A stretch of DNA of 64,000 bases from Symbiodinium sp. CCMP2592. Its lineage: Eukaryota > Sar > Dinophyceae > Suessiales > Symbiodiniaceae. Positions 1-11,600 of the stretch are shown in pieces. Within the stretch, counting starts at the first letter, position 1; the number at the start of each line of letters is the position of its first letter. A program made the position numbers and the translations under genes. Where the stretch lies: NCBI GenBank assembly GCA_905221615.1, contig CAJNDT010000587.1, positions 62,001 through 126,000 on the forward strand, written 5' to 3'. A model generated the notes under the pieces. It saw nothing but the letters and a program-made list of their open reading frames with translations, was not told the DNA's origin and searched no databases.

Positions 1-50
1 GAGTCATAATGTCCCCCACTTATATATGACTTCCCATGAACCTCCAAGTA
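1..50. mobile_element. MITE-A, right-end fragment
   Basis: Ends in CCCATGAACCTCCAAG followed by TA, the right terminus of family A. The left part lies outside the window. Confidence 0.75.
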
Positions 51-88
51 TAGGATCTGGATACGGTCGTCTAAGCTGTGCTGTTCAG

Positions 89-152
89 GTGGTGCGCTGC
101 TTCGCACGCCTTGGCCCTAGGAACCCCGAGCTCCTCAACTTGCTAGCTCGAG
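89..152 (+). CDS. Candidate exon, plus strand
   Basis: Follows TGTTCAG. The frame reads VRCFARLGPRNPELLNLLAR with GC-rich third positions. The helical style resembles the alpha-helical repeats of RAP/FASTK-like organelle RNA proteins, but this is a loose resemblance. It is opposite in strand to the nearest island, so the strand call is uncertain. Confidence 0.3.
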
Positions 153-196
153 GGTTCGGGTTTTTGGAGCTCAGTTGCCCCGACCCTGGAGATGAG

Positions 197-314
197 TGTC
201 TGGTGCTTAGTAGGGAATTCGGGAATGGATCCCTATTTCTATCGTAGTCCCTAGAAAATCCCCCAAAACTAGTCCCCTTAAACCATTCCCCCATTCCCTA
301 CTAAGCACCAGACA
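197..314. mobile_element. Short inverted-repeat element (family Q, single copy)
   Basis: Arms TGTCTGGTGCTTAGTAGGG and its complement are nearly perfect over about 22 bp. GATGA flanks both sides (191-195 and 315-319), a possible target duplication. The inner arm (AGTAGGGAAT) is shared with family F. Confidence 0.75.
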
Positions 315-325
315 GATGAAGAAAC

Positions 326-416
326 AAGAAGTCCTCCACGACGTAGTTGCGCATGGAGTACTGGAACGATAACCGCTGGAAGTCGTTGGGGTCGTCCACC
401 CTCCAGGCAATGTGAG
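326..416 (-). CDS. Candidate exon, unknown product
   Basis: Acceptor TTAGACAG then a frame reading AHIAWRVDDPNDFQRL and YSMRNYVVEDFL, with almost every third base C or G. A GT donor follows. I do not recognise the protein; it may be the tail of the large gene or a downstream gene. Confidence 0.5.
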
Positions 417-429
417 CTGTCTAATGTAC

Positions 430-1355
430 GGGCCTAAATAATAATACAATACTAATACTAATAATACTAATAATAATGATTTGACTAGGGTCTCGGTTCG
501 TTTGGTTTTAAGGTCGGTTTAGAGTTTAGACCAATTGTTACAGGTCAGGGGTTCCAGGAACCAGTTGTCAGAGTCTTTGGAGGATGGGCGCACGGTTGCA
601 AATCAGCTTCCTAGTTGACTGGATCCTCTGCCATCAAGGTGACTGTAAGGTAAGGTAAAAAACCATCAAGCAGCTCAAAAAGGTGGCTGTATATGCACGG
701 CATAAACCCACAAAACCTTGCAATATCCTGGTTCTGAGGAACAACACAGCCACTCCAGTAGACACTGACAACAACATAGGAACTTTGCTTACCCTTAATC
801 AAGGAATCTCAAACAGCACGTCCTCAACTCCAAACTCCACTAAGGGACCTCAACAGAACCCCTAAGGACGCTTATGAAACCCCTACAGAACCTCTGAAAG
901 TCACCCCGCATATTCGGGAATCCGCTCAGTGCATGCAATCAGTTTCAAAAGCACGTTACGACAGAGGATTGAATTATTCGAACAGGGTTTTGGGGTATAC
1001 TAGAGTACAGTTATCATAACAAGGAGCACTGGGTAAAGGTATCCGTGTCATTTTATTAACACTAATTACCCCAGACTCTATATTACTCGAGACTCAACTC
1101 TACCCAAGACAAAACCCTACACCCGAAACACCCCGAAACCCGAAAGACTCCTCTCTCATTCTCGGACCCCGAAGCCAGGAATCTGATACCCGAGAACCCT
1201 CGAGCGGACTCAGAAAAGTCCAACCAGGACAGTAATGCCAAAAGACTGAAATACTAATCACGTGAGCTTTGGGTTCAATGTGTTCTGTTACTGCTCAAGC
1301 TACTTAAATAATGTCGTGAAATTTTCAAGAATAGTTAGTTACTAAACAATGAAAG
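430..1355. other. Intron-like sequence, no gene seen
   Basis: Contains ATAATACTA-rich sequence (440-480) and weak telomere-like words. Frames are broken and no inverted-repeat element was found. Confidence 0.5.
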
Positions 1356-1360
1356 CCAGC

Positions 1361-1411
1361 CTCATGTCAAAGACTTCCCCCTCCACGACCACCACGGGCC
1401 AACCGCGGAGC
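1361..1411 (-). CDS. Candidate exon, unknown product
   Basis: Preceded by TTTCAAAG. The frame reads RLRGWPVVVVEGEVFDMR with strong GC3 bias, ending at ATGAG before intron-like sequence. Minus strand like most other islands; function not recognised. Confidence 0.45.
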
Positions 1412-1477
1412 CTTTGAAAGTTACATGTACATGATGAGACAACTGTATGAAAGCTGCATATAAACAGATATGGGTAA

Positions 1478-2130
1478 ATAAATAAATATACACATATATG
1501 TATATATGTATGTGTATATATATATATATGTATATATTGACACTCACACACATATGTATACATACACACATGCATAATTGCATATACATATACACATATA
1601 AACTATAAACATCGATATACCGACATACGTATATACTGCCGTACACACATATATGCTGACATGCATCATGCACAACTACCTGCAAACATACAGTCATGCA
1701 CCCGCATTCGCGCACACACACACACACACACACACATCTACTTATATATGTACAATACAGACATACACACATACGTACGTACATACATACCTCATTCATA
1801 GTTGCACACTTACATACTTACATGCATGCAATCATGCATACATACATGCATATCATATACACATACATACGTTCATACAGACGGACGGACACACATGCTT
1901 ACTTGCTACATTTGCACAGACTTACTGACTATGTTTTTTTCGCGTAGTGAAACAGACAAACCAAGAAACAACAGGCATACATACATAGAGGATCATACTT
2001 GCATGCACACATGAACAGTTATGAGCATACATACAGACCTGCACACGTACATGATTACCTTTACATACATACATGCATACATGCGTACACATGTAATTAC
2101 ATATTCACGTGCGTACATGCGTGCATGCAT
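1478..2130. repeat. Long mixed microsatellite tract (ATAC/CATA, CA, TA)
   Basis: About 650 bp of degenerate ACAT/CATA tetranucleotides with a perfect CA run near 1712-1735 and TA runs near 1516. Any ORF here is simple repeat. Confidence 0.95.
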
Positions 2131-3160
2131 GACGGCCCTAGAGGAAATCTCCATGAAGTCTGTATGTGTGTTTGAGGCAGGTACAAGTGATATGACACAA
2201 GTTTCTGTGTTACTCCACGTATACTGACACCCCCATTATACGCTGAAAGAAGATACAAACACTATACTACTTTAGGTAGGAACTTGGATCCGTGTGCTTG
2301 GATCCCGAAGCCCCCAGATTCGTATCCGAACATGATCGAAACAGCCTCAAGACAACCTATGTAAAAGAACGCGTTTTGGACCGTAAAGCCATAAAATATC
2401 AATCCTCAGGTCGTGAGGGCTAGGGCTTTGGGTATGTGTCTATAGGATCGGAGCCCAACACACAAAGCAATGATATTGGAATTAAGGGATTACGCGCTAA
2501 AGCCGGCTCGCTCTGGAGATTAATTAACATCGGGGTTGTTGCGACGGCCTTTGTTTCGCCAACCCGTGACCTGTGAACTGCACACGCTCGGACTCCAATT
2601 CCGTAATGTAGGCCGCCGGTGAACAAACCAATGATGTTCGCTTTCAGTATATAGCACCGCATGAGCACGTATTGCAATCTCTTAACCGAAAGTTTCGGCG
2701 GCGTACTGTCAGATTTCGACCTCCACGTTCATACTAACAATCAATAATCGGAGAAATGCTAGTATAGCTAAAAAGGCACTGAACATCCACGTAGGATTCG
2801 CATTACAATCGTTATTTTATGTTGAGCACTCCGGGCTGAAACCCGGTTTGCTCTTCTGAAGTTTTGTTGCATACGCATACATCAGGAAAATGAACCCCAC
2901 AACTAGAGCTTGGACTTCATACTGATTTGCGGGCTGGCACTATGTGAAACTCAATGCAATGTGTAAGAATGAATTTAACACTACTTTCAGCCAGAGGACG
3001 CGAGTTCAACTACTTTCAGGACAACATCATCAACATCATAACTAGAATGTTGTGCGTGATGTATGAAGCTGAATCCAACCAATCAACACCCAGTTCCCTC
3101 AAATGCAATTACATTTCCGAGCATATGGCATGACGACGTAACATGTAGTTTTTTACTGCG
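2131..3160. other. Intron-like sequence, no feature resolved
   Basis: Mixed-composition DNA with broken frames. Few telomere-like words and no clear inverted repeats. An 85-codon minus ORF near 2420-2677 lacks codon bias and is not called. Confidence 0.4.
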
Positions 3161-3161
3161 A

Positions 3162-3336
3162 CTAAGAATATTTTTGCAGCGGAAGAGTATGTTCTGCCGC
3201 CCATGCACGCATCGACTTTATAAATGCAGGAAGCATGCGGATACCGCGCTCCATTGACAGGAGGCATTCGTCTAGCCGCTGTCTAAACTCTAGCAGTTTT
3301 GGGTTGTGCAGGGCGCCGCCACGACAGCAAGCTGTC
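3162..3336 (-). CDS. Candidate exon, unknown helical protein
   Basis: One of the longest clean islands. The frame reads GALHNPKLLEFRQRLDECL then SMERGIRMLPAFIKSMRAW, ending in an in-frame stop after LPLQKYS, so it could be a terminal exon. Upstream is GAAGAG (possible acceptor). No family recognised. Confidence 0.5.
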
Positions 3337-3900
3337 TCTTCGAAACGCCACAAAGCCCAGGAATTGCCCCATATTACACTGCCATATACTACAATATACT
3401 TCGTTGTACTATCATACACGATACTAAAAAACTCAAAACCACTATCCTCTGCACATTATTGTCAAGCTGTGGGTTGATTTGCTTGAACTGAAATTTAAAA
3501 CAGCTTGTAACCGTAACCTCAAACAATAAGCCAGACCTTGTGAGGGTTTCCACTGATTTAGGACCCCCTTTCCGGGATCCTTCTTTCTTACCGTCGGTCA
3601 GGGTTCGCATATTCGCTGAACATCCCTTAAATCAACAAAGCCAGGTCTTCCGTTCAACTCGAATAACATCATCAGGTTACAACACGACAACTGCTCAAGC
3701 AATTCTAACGTCTAAAACTACAGCAGCTCTATCGTTCTTACAACAATTCATAGACGGGCTCAAGCAAAAACCTGCGCCGCAAAATGCAACAGGCAACCGG
3801 CTGCTTCCGATCTTCATGCAAGCTCAAAGAGTGTCGAAAGTCAATCACTGCAGCCCTACCACGACACTTCAGAGGCCTCATGAACCACTACTGAGCATAT

Positions 3901-4003
3901 GGGAGTTCCCGAAAAATAGGGGACCCTAATATAGTACCCTAAATAGTAGGATCCTAATTGCAAGGACCCCAACATAAAGTACCCTAATTTTCGGAAACTC
4001 CCA
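3901..4003. mobile_element. MITE-B
   Basis: Arms GGGAGTTCCCGAAAAATAGG and CCTAATTTTCGGAAACTCCC enclose the family core (GTACCCTAAATAGTAGGATCC). Flanks ATAT and ACAT approximate a 4-bp target duplication. Confidence 0.85.
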
Positions 4004-4201
4004 CATGGATATCGAAAGGTCCGGGGGCGTGGGTACACCATGCGAAGAGCACAAACCCTGAAGCCCAAACCCAAAACACCTAAACCCCCATTCCCCCGGA
4101 ACCCTAAAGCCAAACACCTAACCTCTGTAAATCCCAAGCCGCAGCCCTAAACCCTGAACCCGAAACCAAGACTCGCAAGGTGCCGACAAACCGAGGCTTT
4201 T

Positions 4202-4334
4202 AAGGTTTGTTAGTTTCAGAGTACACGGCTCCTTCAAAGGGAACCCCTATTATAGAACGCCTATAGATCCCTCACATTAAACCAAATTATGGAACCCTTA
4301 TAGAGATACCTTAAGATTTGTTAGTTCCAGAGTA
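4202..4334. repeat. Telomere-related spacer between direct repeats
   Basis: AAGGTTTGTTAGTTTCAGAG (4203) recurs with two changes at 4313. The DNA between holds the spacer words CTATAGATCCCT and GAACCCTTATAGAG. Confidence 0.75.
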
Positions 4335-4620
4335 CTACATGGATCCGTGAGATTCTTTTACCTAGAGGCTCACAGGACTCATCGCTGAATGCTTTTGGGC
4401 CGAAAGACCACCGCATAAGGCTTTAAGTGCTTTAGGGCAAAGAGCAACTACTCTCAGGGTTCAGTTTGCAGGGTTCAGGAACCGGTTTAAGGTGTTTATC
4501 AGGGTACTCTGAGGGTGCAAACATTAGCAATTAGGATTTGCATATTATACCCTCGTACCCAGAAGCCCTGCGCAACTCCCGAAACACGAAAGCCGGAGAC
4601 ATGCGAGCCCCCCAAACCCT

Positions 4621-4726
4621 ACTTGGAGGATCATGGGACTTAGTAACTGGGGTTATTACTAGGGTACTTATAACCCCACTAAAGGTACTTATAACCATAC
4701 TTACAAAGTCCCGTGATCCTTTAAGT
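4621..4726. mobile_element. MITE-G
   Basis: Arms ACTTGGAGGATCATGGGACT and AGTCCCGTGATCCTTTAAGT. Related to family A at the first ten bases but with a different core. It directly abuts a C element. Confidence 0.85.
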
Positions 4727-4824
4727 AAGGGTCCATGTACCCAATTTTTTCATACTTTGGCCCCAAAGTATCTATATAGGGACTACTTTCTGGCCAAAGT
4801 ATATACTGGGTACATGGATCCTTA
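4727..4824. mobile_element. MITE-C
   Basis: Arms AAGGGTCCATGTACCC and GGGTACATGGATCCTT, with internal sub-arms ACTTTGGCCCCAAAGT and CTTTCTGGCCAAAGTA. It starts where MITE-G ends. Confidence 0.88.
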
Positions 4825-4941
4825 ATGACAAAGACGCAGTTCTGAATACAGACCCTAGTTTGTCCTAGCATCCTAAGTCCTCAGTACTGAGCCTCGCCTG
4901 CAAAAAGAGCCGCGGCTAGATGAAGAAACCCTGAACCCGAA

Positions 4942-5054
4942 CCAGAGAGCCCATAATACCCCTTAATTAAGGAATATGGCTTAAATTATATAGGGCTTCA
5001 TAATATGACTGATTTAAGCTACATTCCTTAATTAAGGGGTACTGGGTTCTCTGG
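4942..5054. mobile_element. MITE-E
   Basis: Arms CCAGAGAGCCCATAATACCC and GGTACTGGGTTCTCTGG with inner TTAATTAAGGAATATGGCTT on both sides. Its right end coincides with the end of an exon-like island, giving CCCCA^GAGAACC on the minus strand. Confidence 0.9.
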
Positions 5055-5103
5055 GGACGACGTCCAAGAAGCTTGAGATTGTCGTATGCCACCAGGTCAG
5101 AAC
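5052..5103 (-). CDS. Candidate exon abutting MITE-E
   Basis: Acceptor GCTGCAG, frame SDLVAYDNLKLLGRRPQ, then a GA-type donor formed exactly at the end of MITE-E. Product unknown. Confidence 0.45.
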
Positions 5104-5211
5104 CTGCAGCGGAGACTTGGGGGGCTTTCGGCTCGAACTTCGGGCTTCTGGGCTGACGGAATGTAGGGCTAAAATCGCTAAAGCCTTGCAACTTCCTAAT
5201 TTCAGGCTATA

Positions 5212-5314
5212 TGGGTGGTTGTCAAAATTATGGTCCCTTTTTGGGTCCCTATTAAAACACGGCACCTATTATTTAGGGTACCCAACAAAGGGCCTTAATT
5301 TTGACAACTACCCA
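5212..5314. mobile_element. MITE-I
   Basis: Arms GGGTGGTTGTCAAAATTATG and CTTAATTTTGACAACTACCC. ATAT on both sides fits a 4-bp target duplication. Confidence 0.9.
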
Positions 5315-5385
5315 TATGGCTATGTAGTTCTTTGCAGTTTCAGGGTGCAGCGCTTCCAGCCACAGGGTCGACGGACGGATTTCGG

Positions 5386-5525
5386 GGGGGGGGGGGGACC
5401 TAATATACGACCCTAAATAGTAGGATCCCTACTAGAAGGACCCCAAAATAACATATACGACCCTAAATAGTAGGATCCCTATTATAAGGACCCCAAAATA
5501 AGGCACCCCCATTTTTGGAAACTCC
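5386..5525. mobile_element. MITE-B with internal duplication
   Basis: Family B core present twice in tandem (CGACCCTAAATAGTAGGATC at about 5408 and 5459). The left arm is replaced by a poly-G run of about 13 bases; the right arm TTTTTGGAAACTCCCA is intact. Confidence 0.75.
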
Positions 5526-5611
5526 CATTTCGGGGTTTACAGTTTCATCCTCAGGGGCTGTTCCAAAGGTCCTTCTAAAAGAGTTGCCACTAGAAGTACA
5601 CCTCCTTCCCC

Positions 5612-5717
5612 AGAGAGCTCAATACTCCTTAATTAAGGAATATGGCTTAAATTATGTAGGGCTTCATATTGTGATTTAAGCTATATTCCTTAATTAAGGG
5701 GTATTGGGTTCTCTGGG
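5612..5717. mobile_element. MITE-E
   Basis: Arms CCAGAGAGCTCAATACTCCT and GTATTGGGTTCTCTGG with the TTAATTAAGG inner block. The right end again gives a CCCA^GAGAACC junction beside an open frame on the minus strand. Confidence 0.9.
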
Positions 5718-5790
5718 TCCGTCTAGGGAGATCGTAATCAAAAGCCTTCTGCGTCCTTGAAGCAGTTTGATCCTGGCACGAAGAACTGTC
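5714..5790 (-). CDS. Candidate exon, frame undecided
   Basis: Open in at least two frames between CTAAAAG and the end of MITE-E. Readings include KLLQGRRRLLITISLDGP and QDQTASRTQKAFDYDL. Listed because of its position against MITE-E. Confidence 0.3.
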
Positions 5791-5879
5791 CTTTTAGGAT
5801 TCAGGGTTCAGGATTTGAAGTTTTTTTGTTGTGGGGACCTTTTTCCAGTGCATGGAGAGCCTCAATGAGGGGAGGATTG

Positions 5880-6065
5880 GAGGTTTAAGGTTGAGGGTTT
5901 AGGATCTAGGGTTCTAGGGCTTGGAAACTGCTTTAAACAGCCTTATCCTGCAGAAGCGTCGATTGCCAACTCACGACCGGTGCGACAGCAGAGCCACGGT
6001 TTAGGGTTTAGGGTTTAGGGGTTTAGGGTTTAGGGTTTAGGGGTTTAGGGTTTAGGGTTTAGGGT
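5880..6065 (+). repeat. Interstitial telomere-like array
   Basis: Degenerate from about 5880, then a clean TTTAGGG/TTTAGGGG run at 6000-6065. A short open patch (GSAVAPVVSWQSTLLQDK, minus, 5945-5998) lies inside but lacks an acceptor. Confidence 0.85.
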
Positions 6066-6186
6066 CCAACACACAAAACAGCAAACGCTCTCAGGGTTTG
6101 GGGGTTTAGCGTTTAGTTTTTGTTGTTTAAAGTTTGGTTTGGCTTAGGGTTTACGGTTCAGGCAAGCCCATCACTCAAAGGCTTAC

Positions 6187-6305
6187 AAAGCCCTGCGTGA
6201 GAACCTTAACCCTCTGACGGAGTTCAACCCGGCCTGCAGATGTCTGGACGAGCATGTCCTTGCCATCGAGCTGCCATGGCTCTTGACGGTCCACCAAAAG
6301 CCTTC
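6187..6305 (-). CDS. Candidate exon with GTAAG donor
   Basis: Acceptor TTAACCCAG, frame VDRQEPWQLDGKDMLVQT then SAGRVELRQRVKVLTQGF, donor GTAAGC. The plus strand is also open and slightly more GC3-biased (NPLTEFNPACRCLDEHVLA), so the strand is not settled. The canonical donor and neighbouring islands favour minus. Confidence 0.5.
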
Positions 6306-6466
6306 CTGGGTTAAGTTCAGGGTCCAGAGCCATTTAGGGCTTAGGGTCTAGGGTTTAATTAAGGCCTTTTAGGGTTTAGGGGTGAAGGCGTTTCGTGGCT
6401 TTGTTTTCTAGCTGCTTTGGTGTGGTTGGTCCAGGGACTCTACAGCGTGAGGCTTGCTTTTCCGCA

Positions 6467-6570
6467 AGGGTCCAAAGGACCCAATAATTAGGTACTCTGT
6501 TTTAGGATAGTAGTTATGTAGGTTAAGATTTTGGGGAGTATATGATTATTAAGTACTTGGACCTTTGAGA
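6467..6570. mobile_element. MITE-H
   Basis: Arms AAGGGTCCAAAGGACCCAAT and GTACTTGGACCTTT; core TTTTAGGATAGTAGTTATGT is shared with the 56.9 kb copy. Confidence 0.85.
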
Positions 6571-7079
6571 TTTTGTCATTGAAGGCTTAGCATGTCAGGG
6601 CTCGCATCTCTGGGTGTTGCTGGCTGTGGTTTCGGGTTTTCAGGCTTTAGAACGTAGTGTTCAGGAATTCAGGGTTTTGAGCTTTGGGGGTTTCTGGCTT
6701 GGTGTAGGGGGTTAGGTTCAGGGTTAGAGGGTCTTGATTGAAAACTCTGGGATTCTGTGTGATTCATGATGAAGGTGCGAAAACGAGGTATTTTTGTTCA
6801 AAGGATCCTGGATTTGGGATGCGGGGGCTTATGGGTGGTTTTGCAGGTTTGGTTTGAGGGGTTCTTAGAAGTTCAAGGCACAAGACTCAAAAGAAGCTGT
6901 TGAAAAGATCCGTGTAAGAGAAAAGCCTCCTACAAATAAGAGATCCTGACCAAAACGCCTGCCGTTTGGGGACAGCTATGCTGAACATCAAAGCCCTGAA
7001 GCCTAAACCAAAAACCCTGAACCGTGAACCCCAAACCTAAAACCCAAACCAAAAGCCGGAAGGTTTACTGTAGAGGCCT

Positions 7080-7163
7080 TGATAAATAGAATGGGGTTCG
7101 AGGTATATTATTCTACAAATCGAATCAGGAACCCCTGGCAATTAGCTAGGCCCCTATGGTACC
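7080..7163. mobile_element. MITE-J, degraded left end
   Basis: Shows the J core (GGGGTTCGAGGTATATTATT) and right end TAGGCCCCTA; the left terminus is not clear. Confidence 0.55.
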
Positions 7164-8215
7164 CGGAAGGCTTGCCTGTTCGGATCCTCCTGTAGCGGCC
7201 GGAGCACTAGTTGGGGTGTTGCCAGAATGTCGGGTCTGATTCCGAGTAAAGGAGTAGGAATGAACCAAAGCTTGATGCTGCCTTTTGTGAGTTGTTACAA
7301 AGTCCTAGAGGGTTTGGCGCTCTTGGGGCAATTTTCTGGAATTGGGCTTTGGGGTATTCTGGTAGGGATCATGAAGAGATAGCATTGCTAACTGTTCAGA
7401 CCACTTGCGTGTTCGGAACCCACACTATACACTCCTCCCTATCATGCGCTGCAGTCCATGCCCGGCAAAACAGGTTTGGTCAACCCCATGGTTTAGTGCC
7501 TAGACTAGAATAACTTGTTAACGTACGCTAAATCCTAAACTACACACCGGAGCCCACATCGAAGACCGTTGACAAGTTGCTCACCCGCACGGATCCATCT
7601 TCAGCACCGCAAACAAGGCCATTTCCATGCTCGTCTGAATGGTGACAGAGACCTCCACGCGCAGACAAGTTGCCAAGCTAAGATCATAGGAACGCATGGA
7701 GCGCAACAGAAGGGATGGCTTCAGCATGATGGTAATTCAATCAGTGCTCGGTAACATCCTCGCGACCTGAACCCTAAATCCTAAACTCCTACACCCTTAA
7801 ACCCTACATCCCGAAGCCCAAAGGGCCCGTAAGACAAACGATGGGAAGTCTAAAGTCTAGACCTCTAAGGCTCTAGGGTTACGACTGTCAAGGGTCCTCA
7901 GGACCCGGCTTTAGGGCTGAGGGTTCGGGGGGGTTGGGGGTTAGGGGCTTGGGTTTGGCGGCTTGGGGTTTAGGAGCTTGGCGGTTTGGGGATCTAGGAC
8001 TTGGGGATTAGGGGAGTTAAAAAGGCCGGGAGAGGGCATTAGATTATTGTTATGTAGGAGCATGGGTTCATACGAGGTCTCTGACTATAGATTCAGACAG
8101 TTTGGAACCATGGGCTTCTTTGATGCCCGCGCAGGGAGCAAGGCCCGAAAACCTGAATCGTACTAGCCCTAGTGTAGGAACCTGATCAAGAAACCCTAAC
8201 CCATACCATCAACGG
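7164..8215. other. Intron-like sequence, mostly unresolved
   Basis: Holds degenerate telomere-like stretches (7765-7830, 7920-8010) and a family N end fragment at about 8172-8200. A GC-moderate open patch on the minus strand (about 7590-7735) is too weak to call. Confidence 0.4.
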
Positions 8216-8230
8216 CACTAATGTAATGTA

Positions 8231-8314
8231 GGGGCCTCAGTAATTATAATTACAATAGGGTTTGGGGGTGTAGTATATTATGGTCATAATACGGAGCCCG
8301 ATAAATACGGCCCC
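8231..8314. mobile_element. MITE-J
   Basis: TA then GGGGCCTCAGTAATTA; core AATAGGGTTTGGGGG; right end CGGCCCC. Ends decayed but colinear with other copies. Confidence 0.7.
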
Positions 8315-8689
8315 TGCAGTACCTGTAGCAAGGATTCTGGAGTTACGACTGGCTTAGGCCTTCATTTGCTCGGCATGGTAAAAGATCAGGCGTTCGTTTG
8401 GGGTTTAGGGTTTCAGGGTTTCTTATTTCGGGAACTCGGAATGTGCGATGATTTCCACCGAGGTTCGCGATTACCGACCCATGCGCAAAGTAACTGAAAA
8501 AGGATAAATATTGTTAAATATGGTCTTGGGACCAACCGGCAGAAACTAGAAGCCTCAAACGATGCCCAGCCCTTCATTCCGGTAAAGACAAGCATAATCA
8601 AATTCGGACAGTTGTTGGCAAGAAGCATGGTTGTGAATCTATGCTCACCATGTTCCGCAGCAGCAATCCTGGAGGTATATACTCCAAGA

Positions 8690-11600
8690 ACTACTGTACC
8701 ATGACAACTGCGACAACGTCACCACCGCCAGGACACACAATAGCAGAATGCGAGCTAGACCCGCGATTAATCAAACGATAGAATCATTCATATTCCAACA
8801 CTTTACTGCGCCCCAGTGGAATGGCGTGTCATCAGGAGTCTTTACTAATAGCAAAACCACACTACACTGCGGACTCCCTGTTCTCCGACGTAGAGACTAG
8901 AGCCTAAGCCACTGCTGCGAAACAGCACGAAATCTGAATCCTATATACCAGAAACTCAACTTCAGGAGGTGTGACCCCTAAACCTCGCGTTTTTCAGGCC
9001 CAAAACCAAAAATGCTTGTAAGGCTTCAACGAAAACCCATGAATAATCCTATGTCAATGTTGTCTATGTAATCTACACCGACTCAGCCGCGAAATCCGTA
9101 CACCGTAAGCCGCAAATTCGCGAAAATTTCAACCGAAAGTTGGACTTTCGGTAGCTCGGCCTGGGAAATGGTTGTATTCGTAGTCCAGGGACACGAAGCC
9201 ATTGGGATATCCCGTGAGGGTGCCATCGAGATCCCAGAAGATCCTTGTGCTTTGCTGGTTTAAGCTTGTTTCATTTGTTTAGGGTTTAGGTTTTAGGGTT
9301 CCTTTACAAAGCCCGATAACCCGAGGCCACAACGTCTGAGCCGAAAAAGACCTGAAGGCTTAAAGCGCAACACCGATGGCATAAAATCTGTAAACTCTGA
9401 ACCCTCAAATGCCTAAACACCGTAGTCCTCCACCTCTTAGTCTAAACCCTAAACCCTTAAGCCTCAAATCCCAAATTCGAAGGCCTCAGCCTCTTAGATC
9501 CTAGTCTCCCAGACTGTCGAGGAGTGCTCCACGTGCGTTGCGTGGAGTTCCACCACCTCCAGGGTCTGGGTCGAGGGTTATGGGACGTATATAAGGTCTA
9601 TATAAGGTCTTTATATAAGATGTGAGTAGAGTTTATATAGGATGTTTATAGGGTCTATAAGGGTTTAGAAGGGTTTAGGGTCTGGGCTTCAGGGCTTAGT
9701 GGGTTCGGGTTCAGGGTTCATTGTCAGTTTTTCTCAGGCCTCAAGTGCCTGTATAGTAACATGTAGGGTTTCTCGCTTAAGAATTCAAGAATTACGACTA
9801 GAATTTGGCGAAGTATCTAAGTATCCACCATAGCAATAGCTGGGACCCTTCGGGAAAAGAGGCTTCTAAAGGGGTCTGGTGCTTTTGCAGCCTTTGGGAA
9901 CGCTTGGGGTTCAAATTGTTGAGAGTGGATCAAGGAAGCTCGACAAGGATGAGGGCTTAGGGCTTAGATTCTAGGGTTTAGGGGTTAGGGTATAACATAG
10001 GGCTTATGGGTTTGGGCCTTATGCGTTTAGGGGTTGAGGTTGAAAGTGAAGACAAGGAAAATGCTGGACAAAATCCCTTCGCAGGGAGCCAAGACGCGTG
10101 GCTCGCTCAAAGCGCATGGTGCAGGTCGTCTCGAAGCAGCCTTTGAAGGAAAGAGCATGAACTAGGGGATGTGGATGTTAGACTTAGGAGTCGGATTGCA
10201 GCAAAATGTGCCGATATCGGAGGTCAAAATGTTTAGCAACAGTATGCTGATAGGGTTCTCTCTGGGATTCTACTCCTCTGTAGTTTTGGCTACATAGGTT
10301 TGGCGAGGAGCCCTTAAAGCCTTTACTTAAACCCTGAACTCCCCAAACCCTATACACCTATAAACTACACCCCAACCCCAAACCCTATAACCCTATACAC
10401 CTATAAAACTACACCCTAACCCTAAACCCTAAACCCTGAAGGTTCAAGCTTCGGACTTCGGAGCATTAGACAAGGCTTGTGGTTCGGGTCCCCTTTCACT
10501 ATACACACCGACATACGCACATACATACAAAGAAACATACATACATACGTACGTACATACATACCTATGTATATGTATGTGTTGTATACACATAGCATAT
10601 TCCGAAACCTCGGGAAGTCAAGCAATATTGTGACACTATGCTTTGAGAGCCAAGCGGTCTATGCGGAGCTATGAAGCTCAAGTGTCAGACCCTGACCTTG
10701 CTTGTCGCCAGTTGCAGAGTGCGACGTTGTGGGAGAAGCTATCGGGTAACGTGTTATCTTTTTGCAGTGTTGCGTCTCCAGCTGCCCGTGAAAATTCCTA
10801 TGCTTCAGTTCACCTACGCAATCATTAAACCGAAGAGGTCATAAATGTGCCAGCCGGATTCATCCCGCGCGAAGGTTTAGTTATGGTGCTGGGATGTTAG
10901 GGTATCGAATCCTGAACCCTGTAACCTAAGCCCTCAACCTAAACCGTGAGCCCCAAAACCCGACACGCAAGACCACTACTCCCTACCCTAAGCCCTAAAC
11001 CCCTAAACTCTTCTTCCTGAGGTTTGAGGACAATTAGAATCAAAGGGTAAAAGGAGGGACCCCTAATAAGGACCCCTAGGTATATACCCATAATATAGCC
11101 AGTGTATAGCCCATTATAGGCTAGGGGTCCCCATTAAGGGTCCCTCCTTTTCCCCTAAACCCTAAACCCTTATAGATCCCTTTAAAGGAACCCTAAGAGC
11201 CCTAAATTAAGGGTCCCTCCTTTTCCCCTTTGATAGAATCCAGCCTCTGAGTACAGGAGACTCGAAGTAGTTGATCGCTTTGAGACCTGAGACGAAGAAG
11301 TACCTTGCTCAGAGGGTTAAGGTTTAGGATTTAGGGTTTCAGGGCTTAGGGGTTAGGATTTAGGGTTTTTAGGGTTTAGGATTCAGGGTTTAGGATTCAG
11401 GGTTTAGGATTTAGGATTCAGGGTTTAGGATTTAGGGTGTGGGGCTTTCTTTTGTAACCCTCGGCCTCCAGGGACCTTTTCTTTGGGTCCATACGGGGTC
11501 CAAGGCCCTAACTACAAGGTCCTTGGAGTCATAGGGTAAATCTCTTTTGACTTGAAGCCTTTAACCCCGGAGAGTCCACTACGTTTCGCGCAAGATGCGT

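Noticed and set aside
1342-2014. ORFs rich in His, Thr, Tyr and Ile
   Set aside because: Products of ATAC/CATA and CA microsatellites.
3540-3929. 129-codon plus ORF
   Set aside because: Protein-like in places but no GC3 bias, and it ends inside MITE-B; wrong strand for its neighbours.
6000-6065. Chromosome end (telomere)
   Set aside because: TTTAGGG-type runs occur in both orientations at dozens of internal places and are flanked by gene sequence.
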